Of a stretch of 64,000 bases of DNA, positions 48,655-57,501 are shown piece after piece. The translations under genes were made by a program, and so were the position numbers. The stretch comes from Bacteroidales bacterium (GTDB taxonomy: Bacteria > Bacteroidota > Bacteroidia > Bacteroidales > UBA932), in assembly GCA_017619655.1 (NCBI GenBank), contig JAFZRV010000001.1, positions 310,001 to 374,000 of the forward strand, written 5' to 3'. Under the pieces are notes generated by a model that had not been told where the DNA came from, ran no database searches, and saw only the letters and a program-made list of their open reading frames with translations. Position 1 is the stretch's first letter, and each line of letters starts with the position of its first letter.

Positions 48655-50244
48655 TTAATTGGCAGTCGATGAGATGCCTTTGTTGTAGTCTGTCTCCTGC
48701 TGCGGGATGCACCAGGTCCAGTTGTTCTTCTCATTCGGGCCATAGGAGATAGCGTAGCTGGACATCCAGTTGCCACCGTCCTTATAAGCTTTGCGGCTAA
48801 TGCTGTCGCCCCAGCGTTTGAGGTCAAACCAGGAGAAGCCTTCTCCCCAGAGTTCGATGCCTCGATAAAGTTTGATCTGCTCCATCAGGGCGTTGCCGGT
48901 GGCCGTGCAAGTGTATGCAGGATCGCGCTTTGAAGTGGCATTCAACTCGACGAGGAGTGCCTGTGCCGCAGCTTCGTTATTCATGCGATACTGAGCTTCT
49001 GCTTCGATGAGCAGCATCTCGGAAGAGCGGAACAAAACCATGTTGCCGACACCCGGATTGGTGTTATCGTGAATCTTGAACTGCATGTAAGCAAAAACCG
49101 AAGCCGTAGAGTAGAGACCTACACGACCATCTTCTTGAGCATACTTAAATCCGTAAACATAAAGCTTGTTCGCAGTTGTCTGTTTGGACGCTTTATTGGT
49201 ATTCGTGTTATACGTACCAGGGTAGTCGGCCGGATCAAGCCAGAAGGCGCGTCGGATATCCGTTTTGGGAATCTGGTCAAAGAGGTGCTTACTGATCAGT
49301 TTCGGGTAATTGCGGACATTACCAGCATTGGAGTTGTAGGCAATATAAGCAAAATACGAATAATAGTACAGCGTCTCGTCATCGGTACCGTACAGATACC
49401 AGATCCATTCGCTGGTCGGATTGCAGAATCCGGCCTTTTCCTCGGCAACGCTCATGAGAGGATAGCTCTTGCGGGCAAGTTGGGCATATTTGAGCGCTGT
49501 GTTCCAGTCTTCGCGGGTAAGGGCTGTACGGGCATAGATGGCATAGGCCACGTCAAGGTCCATTGTATAGGCATTCTTGCGGCTATTGGCTTTGCCCGAG
49601 GAGTTAAACAGGCTAATGGCTTGATCCAGGTCTGCATAGATTTGCTTATAGACGTCTCCAACCGTAGAACGGTCGAGATTGTCCGGCTCATCCCCCGTTA
49701 AACGAAGAACACAAGCCAGTTTATCAGGACCGTCAGACCAGCGACGACCGTATATTTGGACAAGATTGCTGTAGGCATAAGCACGATAACAAAGCGCTTG
49801 CGCTTTGATGTATTCTTTATCGCTTTCTCCGCCGGCAGCATTATCAATGTTGTTCAAAACGGCATTGGCGTTGCCAATCAAGGTATAATAGTAATACCAA
49901 GCATAACCGCCTAAACTGGCAGTTTTGGAGTGGTAGAGGTCACCGTTGGCAGAGTTCATGAAACCGGTATTATTTCCGGGCATCAGTTTGTCTCCCAGAT
50001 AGTCACCGATATAAAGGCGAATAGTACCTTCGCCATTGTATCCTTGGCCGTAAGCACCGTATTGACGGTTCATGATCTTATTGAGGCCGTTGATGGTGAC
50101 ATTCGCCGATTCGGTTGTCTCAAAGGCGGTCTCGGGTTTGACGCTTCCCGTAGGATAAGTCTCCAGATAGTCTTTCGCACATCCAAAAGAAACGAGAGCC
50201 GCTAAGGCGAGTGCTATGATAGATAATTGTTTCATTTTCGTCAT
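48655..50244 (-). CDS. SusD/RagB-family glycan- or peptide-binding lipoprotein (locus 1)
   Basis: 529 residues; lipobox SFGC at about 22 after a hydrophobic signal. Typical SusD features are CAKDYLETYPTGSVKPETAFETTES, AQALCYRAYAYSNLVQIYGRRW, TPR-like helices and the C-terminal ELWGEGFSWFDLKRW, WCIPQQETDYNKG. It caps the TonB-dependent transporter SusC (50258) on the outer membrane. An internal ATG at 50235 is an alternative start giving MKQLSIIALALAALVSFGC. No glycan-degrading enzyme gene is adjacent, so the ligand cannot be guessed. Confidence 0.93.
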   Translation of the reverse strand: MTKMKQLSIIALALAALVSFGCAKDYLETYPTGSVKPETAFETTESANVTINGLNKIMNRQYGAYGQGYNGEGTIRLYIGDYLGDKLMPGNNTGFMNSANGDLYHSKTASLGGYAWYYYYTLIGNANAVLNNIDNAAGGESDKEYIKAQALCYRAYAYSNLVQIYGRRWSDGPDKLACVLRLTGDEPDNLDRSTVGDVYKQIYADLDQAISLFNSSGKANSRKNAYTMDLDVAYAIYARTALTREDWNTALKYAQLARKSYPLMSVAEEKAGFCNPTSEWIWYLYGTDDETLYYYSYFAYIAYNSNAGNVRNYPKLISKHLFDQIPKTDIRRAFWLDPADYPGTYNTNTNKASKQTTANKLYVYGFKYAQEDGRVGLYSTASVFAYMQFKIHDNTNPGVGNMVLFRSSEMLLIEAEAQYRMNNEAAAQALLVELNATSKRDPAYTCTATGNALMEQIKLYRGIELWGEGFSWFDLKRWGDSISRKAYKDGGNWMSSYAISYGPNEKNNWTWCIPQQETDYNKGISSTAN

Positions 50245-50257
50245 AGATTAGCTTTCA

Positions 50258-53200
50258 TTAGAAATTGACTTTGACACCGATCGTTCCAACGCGTGGAGTA
50301 TTGATCGTATATCCGTAAATAGTACCGCCGAAAGACTGTTGAGGATTGAGACCCTTCTTGGCAGTAAAAGACCAAAGGTTATCGACGGAAGCGCTGAGGA
50401 CGATATTGCCGAGGCCGATGCTCTTGACCCACTTCTGAGGGAAGCTGTAACTCAAGTTGACGTTTTTGATCACCAAATAGTTGCCGCTCATCAGGAAGCG
50501 AGTGGAAGTGGCGTTGGAGTCACTGTTCCAGTAGCCGTCAATGCGCGGCGTTCCATTCGGATTGATGCGGTCGGCAGAAGATTCCGTCATTCCCGAAGGA
50601 ACCTCAGACCAGGAATTGAGCAGGTCGGCATGATAGGTATGCGGAGAATTCGATACACTCATCAGGTCCTGATAGCTATAGTCAATACACTTGCTGCCGA
50701 GAGCGTAGGTAAAGAGGGCCGAAAGATTGAAGTTCTTCCAACGAATCCCCGTATTGAAACTACCATAAACTTTCGGAAGAGAGGAGCCAGACCAATCGCG
50801 TTTTGCATAGGTGGTATTCATAACGTATTCTTTCCCGTTGATAACCACTCTGTACCGTTCGGGAACCTGCGACTTTTGGTAATCGTGGACCATCTTTTTC
50901 TCGGATTCGTCCCACCGGTCACCAATTTTGTTCTCGTCGAGAATATAGTATTTGTCACTATCGATTTCATAGAGAGCAAGACCTGTCATCTGGTCGACGC
51001 CAACAAACTGATAGAGGTGGAAGTCATAGATGCCGTGGCCTTCTGCCCAAAGTTTTGTTCCGTTACGCATAGCGTTCTGAAGGCCGTCATAATTGGTGAT
51101 ATCCGTTTCAGGAAGTTTAAGGATAATGTTCTTCATCCAGGTGGCGTTGACGCCGAAATTCCAGTTGAAATCACGCTTTTGGATGATGTCCACGTCGAAA
51201 CTTAATTCAACGCCATGGTTACGGACAGAACCGATATTGGCTGTTGTGGCTGCAGTGACACTACCGCTTGAGATACCACCTACGGATGTCGGATGCTCAA
51301 CATCAAAAAGCAGGTCCTTAGTGGTCTTGTTGAAGTACTCCACAGTAAGATTAAGTCGATTGAAGAATCGGCCTTCGAGGGCGGTACTAAAAGAGTTCTC
51401 AGATTCCCAGACCAAGTCGAGCGCTTCGTTCTGTGACTTATAAGAAGCGCCTTTTCCGCCATACTTGGAGCCGAGAGAATAGAGTGCCATGTAGCCATAG
51501 TAGTCCACTGAGCGGTCGTTACCCACCTGTCCATACGAAGCGCGGAGACGGAGATTGTCAGCCCAGCCGACACTCTTCATGAAGTTCTCGCGGCTGATGA
51601 CCCAAGTGGCACCTACGCTCCAGAAGTTACCCCAGCGGTTTTCCTTGTAGAAGCGAGAAGATCCGTCGCGACGGAAGGACCCCTCGAGGAAGTATTTGCT
51701 TGCGTAGTCATATTTCAGACGAGAAAGGTAACTCTCAAGGCGATAACCCTCCTGTTGTCCGCTCATTGTAGTGAGTACGGTGAAGTTGTCCAATTCGACT
51801 CCACCCGGAAATGTCTGGTCTGTTTTGTAATCGTACTGATACTCATAATTGTAGTAGAAGTTCTCGTGGCCAACCAAAGCCTCGATCGTATGGTCGCCAA
51901 AGCTATGGCGCCAGTTGAGGAGCTGCTGGAAAGTATAGTTGGTATAGAGATAATCTTCCCGTTTCGTACGGCCGTTATTGCCCGCGCCATCGCCGATGAT
52001 GGCATTGTTATAAGTACGGTCTTTGTTGACACGCAGGCTCACGTCACCTTTAATAGACAGCGTGAAATCCTTCAGGAAGGTGATATCAGTATAGGCTTGT
52101 GCCGTGGAGGTGAGTCGTTGGTAGTAGCGAAGATCGAGTTCCGATTCCCAGAGGGCATGACGGGAAAGGTACTGAGGGCGTGCGTAGAGGTCACCGCCAT
52201 CATACTGTTTGTTGCCTTCTCCGTCGAGCAGATAGCTGCCATCCTCATTGTGGAGATAGACTGGATAGATCGGAGCCATGACATGGGCCATGTAGAGTGG
52301 ATTGGCATAAGCCGTTCCTGTGCTGCGATAGTGGCCTTTCTGCCAGGATGCGCCAACGTTGAGACCGGCTTTCAACCATTTAACAGGCGTGATGCTCACA
52401 TTGGCACGGCCACTCCAACGGGAGAAATCAGAGCTGACGGTTTGTCCTTTTTCATCCAGATAACCCACTGAGAAATAGTAGTTGCTTCTTTCAGAAGCAC
52501 CAGATCCACTGACATTATAGTCTTGACGGTAGCCGTTGCGCATGGTATACTTCCAATAGTCAAGATCGTCGTAACCGGAGCGGATATTGGCGGAATAGTT
52601 GAATTTTCCGTTGGCGTCATAGAGGTTCTCGGTCGGCACGTCAAAAATGTTGTAGTTGCCGATGTATGTAAGAAGGTTGGTACGAACGTCAGCGATAGCA
52701 TCATTTTTCGACATGCCGGCGCTGCCAATTAGGTTGTTCATATAACCCGTAAAGAAGACCTGCATGAAATCTTTGGCGTCCAGTTTGTCATATTCAGGAA
52801 TGGCCCGGTTGTATACACCTTGATTGACGCTGACAGAGAGGGTCGCTTTATCGGTTTTGCCACGTTTGGTGGTGATCAGGATCACACCGTTGGAAGCGCG
52901 GTTACCGTACAGAGCGGCAGAAGTAGCGTCCTTCAGGACGGTCAAGGACTCGATATCGTTCGGGTTGAGGTCGGAGATGTTACCACTAAACGGAACGCCG
53001 TCAATCACATAGAGCGGAGAGTTGTTACCGTTCGGAGAACCGAAACCGCGAATACGGATGGATGCGTCGCTGCCCGGGTCTCCGCCCTGATTGACCATCA
53101 CACCTGTAGTCATACCCTCGAGAACGTTCGTGACGCTGGAGACAGGACGTTTTTCAATACTTTCAGCCTTGACGGTGCTGACGGCACCCGTCACAGACTC

Positions 53201-53548
53201 TTTCTTGGCGACACCGTAAGCGACGACCACGAGCTCTTCCAGACTCTCGGTGTCGGGTGCCAGCAGGATGTTGATGACACTGCGTCCTTCGACGGCAGCC
53301 TCTTGGTTGAGGTAGCCGATGGAGCTGAAAATCAGCGTCGCATTTTTGGGGACGTCGATGGAGTAGTTACCATCGGCATCTGTCGCAGTACCGGTCATCG
53401 TGCCTTTCACCTGAATGGAGGCGAAGGGAACGGTCTCGCCGGAGTTGGCGTCAGTCACCACGCCTTTGACCGTGATATTCTGTGCGAAGGTGACTCCGCA
53501 GATCATCATGGCTATCAGGCAGGTGAGCAAAATTCTAAGTTTCCTCAT
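50258..53548 (-). CDS. SusC/RagA-family TonB-linked outer-membrane transporter (locus 1)
   Basis: 1096 residues: signal peptide, CarboxypepD_reg-like domain (about 24-105, ITVKGVVTDANSGETVPFASIQVKGT), plug with the SusC motif NVLEGMTTGVMVNQGG and SDLNPNDIESLTVLKDATSAALYGNRASNGVILITTKRGK (about 115-230), and a beta-barrel ending GTIGVKVNF. The first 35 coding nt and 23 nt upstream are identical to the susC at 59790, in opposite orientation (inverted repeat 53514-53571 / 59767-59824). No TAnnTTTG element is found within about 100 nt upstream, in contrast to the other copy. Confidence 0.95.
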   Translation of the reverse strand: MRKLRILLTCLIAMMICGVTFAQNITVKGVVTDANSGETVPFASIQVKGTMTGTATDADGNYSIDVPKNATLIFSSIGYLNQEAAVEGRSVINILLAPDTESLEELVVVAYGVAKKESVTGAVSTVKAESIEKRPVSSVTNVLEGMTTGVMVNQGGDPGSDASIRIRGFGSPNGNNSPLYVIDGVPFSGNISDLNPNDIESLTVLKDATSAALYGNRASNGVILITTKRGKTDKATLSVSVNQGVYNRAIPEYDKLDAKDFMQVFFTGYMNNLIGSAGMSKNDAIADVRTNLLTYIGNYNIFDVPTENLYDANGKFNYSANIRSGYDDLDYWKYTMRNGYRQDYNVSGSGASERSNYYFSVGYLDEKGQTVSSDFSRWSGRANVSITPVKWLKAGLNVGASWQKGHYRSTGTAYANPLYMAHVMAPIYPVYLHNEDGSYLLDGEGNKQYDGGDLYARPQYLSRHALWESELDLRYYQRLTSTAQAYTDITFLKDFTLSIKGDVSLRVNKDRTYNNAIIGDGAGNNGRTKREDYLYTNYTFQQLLNWRHSFGDHTIEALVGHENFYYNYEYQYDYKTDQTFPGGVELDNFTVLTTMSGQQEGYRLESYLSRLKYDYASKYFLEGSFRRDGSSRFYKENRWGNFWSVGATWVISRENFMKSVGWADNLRLRASYGQVGNDRSVDYYGYMALYSLGSKYGGKGASYKSQNEALDLVWESENSFSTALEGRFFNRLNLTVEYFNKTTKDLLFDVEHPTSVGGISSGSVTAATTANIGSVRNHGVELSFDVDIIQKRDFNWNFGVNATWMKNIILKLPETDITNYDGLQNAMRNGTKLWAEGHGIYDFHLYQFVGVDQMTGLALYEIDSDKYYILDENKIGDRWDESEKKMVHDYQKSQVPERYRVVINGKEYVMNTTYAKRDWSGSSLPKVYGSFNTGIRWKNFNLSALFTYALGSKCIDYSYQDLMSVSNSPHTYHADLLNSWSEVPSGMTESSADRINPNGTPRIDGYWNSDSNATSTRFLMSGNYLVIKNVNLSYSFPQKWVKSIGLGNIVLSASVDNLWSFTAKKGLNPQQSFGGTIYGYTINTPRVGTIGVKVNF

Positions 53549-53571
53549 AAATGATGTTTTAGGTTAAAAAA
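53514..53571 (-). repeat. 58-bp inverted repeat, left copy
   Basis: Covers 23 nt upstream of the susC-1 ATG and 35 nt of its coding sequence. Its exact inverted copy lies at 59767-59824 over the start of susC-2. The tyrosine recombinase gene begins just inside it. Confidence 0.88.
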
Positions 53572-53627
53572 CCATGATTTCTGGCGCGGAATTGGGGCGA
53601 CATAGCGATGTAACCTTAAAATCTTTG

Positions 53628-54557
53628 ATGATGAAAAAGAAGCAAGAGGGCGTGCTGGCGTTTTTTGCGCGCCACAATCTGGAGTTTTCCCGAAAAGTAG
53701 GATATGGGAGGTCGAATTCGACGTATGCCCGGTACCAGACCGTGCTGCATCACCTGACGGAATACGTCCGGTTTCGATACCGGCGTGACGACGTGATGCT
53801 ATCGGGCATCAGGGCCTCGTTTGTCGACGGGTTCGACACCTGGCTCCGTAAGCGGCACGGCCTGGCCCCCAACACGGTCTGGGGCTATATGATCAGCTTG
53901 AAGCACGTGCTGGGACTGGCGCTGCGGGAGCGCCTGCTGCCGGCCGATCCCTTTGCCGACTATATCAACAGCTACACCCCCGTGGACCGGGGCTGGCTGT
54001 CGGAAGAAGAACTGGTCCGGCTCATGCAGGAACCGACGGCGTCGCGCGTGGAGGAGCGGGTGCGCGACATCTTCCTGTTCTCGGCTTTCACGGGGCTGTC
54101 GTACATCGATATCAGCAACCTGCGCGAGGGGAACCTGCGGCAGCTCTTCGACGGGAACTGGTGGATCGTCACGCGGCGGCACAAGACGCGCACGGATTCG
54201 AATGTGCTGCTGCTCGACGTGCCGCTGCGCCTCATCGAGAAGTACCGCGGCACGCTGCCAGACGGGCGGCTCTTTCCCGTGCCGAGCAACAACTGCTGCA
54301 ACGTGCACCTGCACGCGCTGGAGCGCCGCTGCGGCTTCCGCACGCACCTGACCTTCCACGTGGGCCGGCACACCTTCGCCACGCTGGCGCTCAACCGCGG
54401 CATGCCCGTCGAGACCCTTAGCCGCATCCTCGGCCACACCAACATCCGCACTACGCAGATCTACGCGCGCATCACCAACCAGAAAATCAGCCAGGACATG
54501 GCTGCCCTGGCTGAAAAGCTGTCCCGCGTGGAAGCGGATATCTGCACTAAGCTTTAA
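53628..54557 (+). CDS. Short tyrosine recombinase/invertase
   Basis: 309 residues from the ATG at 53628 (MMKKKQEGVLAFFARHNL); an ATG at 53574 would give 327. A SAM-like core-binding domain covers about 20-110 (YARYQTVLHHLTEYVRFRY, NTVWGYMISLKHVLGLAL). The catalytic domain has FTGLSYIDISNL, where ArgI of the family is replaced by Ser as in many Bacteroidetes recombinases such as IntDOT. HVGRHTFAT (HxxR), GHTNIRTTQIYARI (His and nucleophile Tyr) and the Lys beta-hairpin RRHKT are intact. Size and position next to susC match Bacteroides DNA invertases controlling phase variation better than integrases of mobile elements. Confidence 0.9.
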   Translation: MMKKKQEGVLAFFARHNLEFSRKVGYGRSNSTYARYQTVLHHLTEYVRFRYRRDDVMLSGIRASFVDGFDTWLRKRHGLAPNTVWGYMISLKHVLGLALRERLLPADPFADYINSYTPVDRGWLSEEELVRLMQEPTASRVEERVRDIFLFSAFTGLSYIDISNLREGNLRQLFDGNWWIVTRRHKTRTDSNVLLLDVPLRLIEKYRGTLPDGRLFPVPSNNCCNVHLHALERRCGFRTHLTFHVGRHTFATLALNRGMPVETLSRILGHTNIRTTQIYARITNQKISQDMAALAEKLSRVEADICTKL

Positions 54558-55498
54558 TAGAGATTCGAAGGGTCGTAGCTGTCCCAGGAGGATTTTTGAT
54601 GGAAGGGGTCGGAGATGGTCTCGTCGATCTCGTAGTGGTGCGGGTCGAGGACCATCTTCTGAAGGAACCAGCGGAGGTCGTCGTAGTTGGCGAAATATCG
54701 GGCGGCGACGCTGTGGCCCTCGCCGGTAAAGCGCATGATCTTGTGGGGGTAGTGGCGTTCCTTGAACTGTTTGGCGATCTTGTCGGAACCATAGAAGCCG
54801 ATGCCGAAGAACTTGACCTGCTTGTAAGGGACCAGTTTGTCGGCGGTGCCGTGCAGGAAGAGCGTCGGCGCGGGCATGTCGTGCTTGTATTCCAGGCCCT
54901 TGCGCGAGAAGATGGCGCCCGCGAAAGCGGCTACGCCCGCGTAGCGGAAGCCCTCCGGGAGATAGCGCTGCGCAAGTTCGGTGCGGTTGCAGCGCTCGAA
55001 GTCGCACTGCAGCGACGCGATGGCGCCGGCACTGCTGCCCGCCAGGATGATCCGATAGGGGTCGACGCAGAGCTCGGAGGCGTAGTCCAGCACGTAGCGC
55101 GTGACTTTCATCACGTCTTCCGCAGCCATCAGGACCGCCTTTTCCAGGGGCTTGACCATCGAAACGGGGCCCTTGAACCGGACGCCTTTCAGGCCCAGGC
55201 GGTAGTCGGCGGCCACGACCACGTAGCCATCGTCGGCCAGCATGCGGCAGAGCCGGCGCGTTTCGATGTGACGCTGGTTGCTCATGATGAAGCCGCCGCC
55301 GTAGGAGTAGATGATGCAGGGGTGGGTTTCGGCGTCGTCGTTGGGGAAGTAGAAGTCCATCTCCAGGGCCAAGGTGTCGTACTGGGCGAAGGCGACGCTT
55401 TCGTCGGGCTGCCAGCGGGTGGAGTCGACGGGTGTCTGCTGAGCGTAAAGTGCTGAGCCAAGGCAAATAGCCAGGATAAGTATCAAAATTCGTTTCAT
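54554..55498 (-). CDS. Secreted alpha/beta-hydrolase esterase
   Basis: 314 residues with signal peptide MKRILILILAICLGSALYAQ. Fold motifs are IIYSYGGGFIMSN (oxyanion hole, YGGGF), nucleophile elbow LAGSSAGAIAS, acid HGTADKLVPY and His in FTGEGHSVAARY. It resembles acetyl-xylan/BD-FAE-type esterases that act in the periplasm. It converges on the recombinase gene with a 4-nt overlap and lies inside the segment bracketed by the susC inverted repeats, so its relation to the susCD loci may be functional (deacylating an imported glycan) or accidental. Confidence 0.88.
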   Translation of the reverse strand: MKRILILILAICLGSALYAQQTPVDSTRWQPDESVAFAQYDTLALEMDFYFPNDDAETHPCIIYSYGGGFIMSNQRHIETRRLCRMLADDGYVVVAADYRLGLKGVRFKGPVSMVKPLEKAVLMAAEDVMKVTRYVLDYASELCVDPYRIILAGSSAGAIASLQCDFERCNRTELAQRYLPEGFRYAGVAAFAGAIFSRKGLEYKHDMPAPTLFLHGTADKLVPYKQVKFFGIGFYGSDKIAKQFKERHYPHKIMRFTGEGHSVAARYFANYDDLRWFLQKMVLDPHHYEIDETISDPFHQKSSWDSYDPSNLY

Positions 55499-55535
55499 GG
55501 CGGTATTTTCGGTTTCAAAAATAAGAAATAAATCC

Positions 55536-55543
55536 TAAATTTG
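55536..55543 (+). promoter_or_regulatory. -7 promoter element for mutAB
   Basis: TAAATTTG, a full TAnnTTTG match, lies 56 nt before the mutA ATG. Confidence 0.65.
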
Positions 55544-55599
55544 CAGGATAAAGAAAGATTGGCTCAAAATCTAACACACTATAATTAAAACGTATAAAA

Positions 55600-57486
55600 A
55601 TGGCAGAAAAACTTTTTACTGAATTTCCTCCTGTTTCAACAGAACAGTGGGATGAGGTAATTATCAAGGACTTGAAGGGGGCCGACTACGAGAAGAAACT
55701 CGTATGGAAGACCCACGAAGGTTTCTCCGTGCGCCCGTACTACCGCGCCGAGAACCTGGGCGACATCAAGTCCCTGGGCGAGATGCCCGGACAATTCCCT
55801 TTCGTCCGCGGCATCAAGAACGATAACAACTGGCTGACCCGGCAGGACATTTGCCTGTGCGAAGGCCTTGAGAAGGCCAACGCGGAAGCCCTCGACATCC
55901 TGAACAAGGGCGTCGAGTCGCTGGGCTTCGTCCTCGCCGACAAGAAGGACCTCTCCGTGGCCGAGATGGAAACCCTGCTCAAGGGCATCTGCATCTCCGC
56001 CGTCGAGATCAACTTCCGCAAGTGCTGCCCCAAGCACAGCGCCGAGACCCTCAAGAGCTTCCTCGCCGTGGTGAAGAAGCAGGGCGTCAAGCCGGAAGAA
56101 GTCCGCGCCTCGTTCGATTTCAGCCCGCTCCACCGCCTCACCGTCAAGGGTACCTTCTGCGAAGAGAAGTCCTACGGCTTCCTGGCAGACGCCGTCAAGG
56201 CCGTCGCAGAGTACCCGAAGATCAAGGTCATCAACGTGCAGGCCTATGATTTCAATAACGCCGGCGCGAGCCTCGTACAGGAACTCGCCTTCGGCGTGGC
56301 CATCGGCAACGAGTACATCGCCAAGCTGGTCGATCTCGGCTTCAAGGCCGAGGAGGTGGCCAAGCGCATCAAGTTCACCTTCGGCATCAGCTCCAACTAC
56401 TTCATGGAGATCGCCAAGTTCCGCGCCGGCCGTGTCGTCTGGGCCAACATCGTCAAGGCCTGGGGCGTCGACTGCGACTGCGCGTGCAAGATGCACGTCC
56501 ACGCCGTCACCAGCCGCTGGAACCAGACGGTCTACGACGCCTATGTCAATATGCTCCGCGGTACGACCGAGACCATGAGCGCTGCCATCGCCGGCGTCGA
56601 CTCCATCGAGGTCGTTCCGTTCGACGACGCCTTCCGCGCACCGGGCGAATTCTCCAACCGTATCGCCCGCAACGTGCAGTCCGTCCTCAAGGAAGAATCG
56701 CACTTCAACAAGATCGTCGACCCGGCGGCCGGTTCCTACTACATCGAGGAACTCACCCAGTCGATCATTGACGCCGCCTGGAAACTCTTCAAGGACGTGG
56801 AGGAGAAGGGCGGCTACACCGAGGCCTTCAAGGCCGGCTTCGTCCAGGAGCAGGTGAAGGCCGTCTCCGACAAGAAAGACAAACTCCTGGCCCAGCGCCG
56901 CGAGACCCTGCTGGGCACCAACCAGTTCCCGAACTTCCTCGAGAAGGCCGGCGACGAGATCACCAAGGAGATCGTCACCCGCGACGGCGGCTGCTGCTGC
57001 GAAAAGGGCGGCTGCGAGGCCGAGAAGATGGCCGAGCCGCTCTGCGCCTACCGCGGCGCCCAGCCGTTCGAGGCCATGCGCCTGGCTACCGACCGCAACG
57101 GCCGTCAGCCGATGGCCTTCATGCTGACCTTCGGCAACCTGGCCATGTGCCGTGCCCGCGCTCAGTTCAGCTCCAACTTCTTCGCCGTGGCCGGCATCAA
57201 AGTGGTGGACAACAACCGCTTCTCGACCATTGAAGAAGGTGTCGAGGCCGCCCTCAAGGCCAAGGCCGACATCGTCGTGGCCTGCTCGGCCGACGACGAG
57301 TACCTCGAAAACGTTCCGAAGATCGCCCAGCTCATCGGCGACAAGGCCATCGTGGTGGTCGCCGGCGATCCCGAGTGCCGTCCGCAGCTCGAGGAGCAGG
57401 GCATCAAGAACTACATCCATGTGAAATGCAACGTGCTGGATACCCTCAAGGAGTACCAGAAAGCACTGGGCGTCAAGGAACTTTAA
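55600..57486 (+). CDS. mutA: Methylmalonyl-CoA mutase small subunit
   Basis: 628 residues. Beta subunit of the heterodimeric mutase that links succinyl-CoA and methylmalonyl-CoA in the succinate-propionate route. It shows the mutase TIM-barrel framework (VRPYYRAENLGD, YDFNNAGASLVQELAFGVAIGNEYI, FGISSNYFMEIAKFRAGRVVWANIVKAWG) and a C-terminal cobalamin-domain-like part (RARAQFSSNFFAVAGIKVVDNN) that lacks the DxHxxG cobalt-binding motif, as expected for the non-catalytic subunit. A Cys-rich insert GGCCCEKGGCEAEK (about 465-478) sits between the domains. mutB follows after 15 nt. Confidence 0.95.
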   Translation: MAEKLFTEFPPVSTEQWDEVIIKDLKGADYEKKLVWKTHEGFSVRPYYRAENLGDIKSLGEMPGQFPFVRGIKNDNNWLTRQDICLCEGLEKANAEALDILNKGVESLGFVLADKKDLSVAEMETLLKGICISAVEINFRKCCPKHSAETLKSFLAVVKKQGVKPEEVRASFDFSPLHRLTVKGTFCEEKSYGFLADAVKAVAEYPKIKVINVQAYDFNNAGASLVQELAFGVAIGNEYIAKLVDLGFKAEEVAKRIKFTFGISSNYFMEIAKFRAGRVVWANIVKAWGVDCDCACKMHVHAVTSRWNQTVYDAYVNMLRGTTETMSAAIAGVDSIEVVPFDDAFRAPGEFSNRIARNVQSVLKEESHFNKIVDPAAGSYYIEELTQSIIDAAWKLFKDVEEKGGYTEAFKAGFVQEQVKAVSDKKDKLLAQRRETLLGTNQFPNFLEKAGDEITKEIVTRDGGCCCEKGGCEAEKMAEPLCAYRGAQPFEAMRLATDRNGRQPMAFMLTFGNLAMCRARAQFSSNFFAVAGIKVVDNNRFSTIEEGVEAALKAKADIVVACSADDEYLENVPKIAQLIGDKAIVVVAGDPECRPQLEEQGIKNYIHVKCNVLDTLKEYQKALGVKEL

Positions 57487-57501
57487 TCAGGAGGACAGAC
57501 A

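Noticed and set aside
53628..54557. Integrase of an integrative element
   Set aside because: No tRNA or att repeats, no conjugation or phage genes nearby; the protein is short and lies at inverted repeats with susC, which fits an invertase better.
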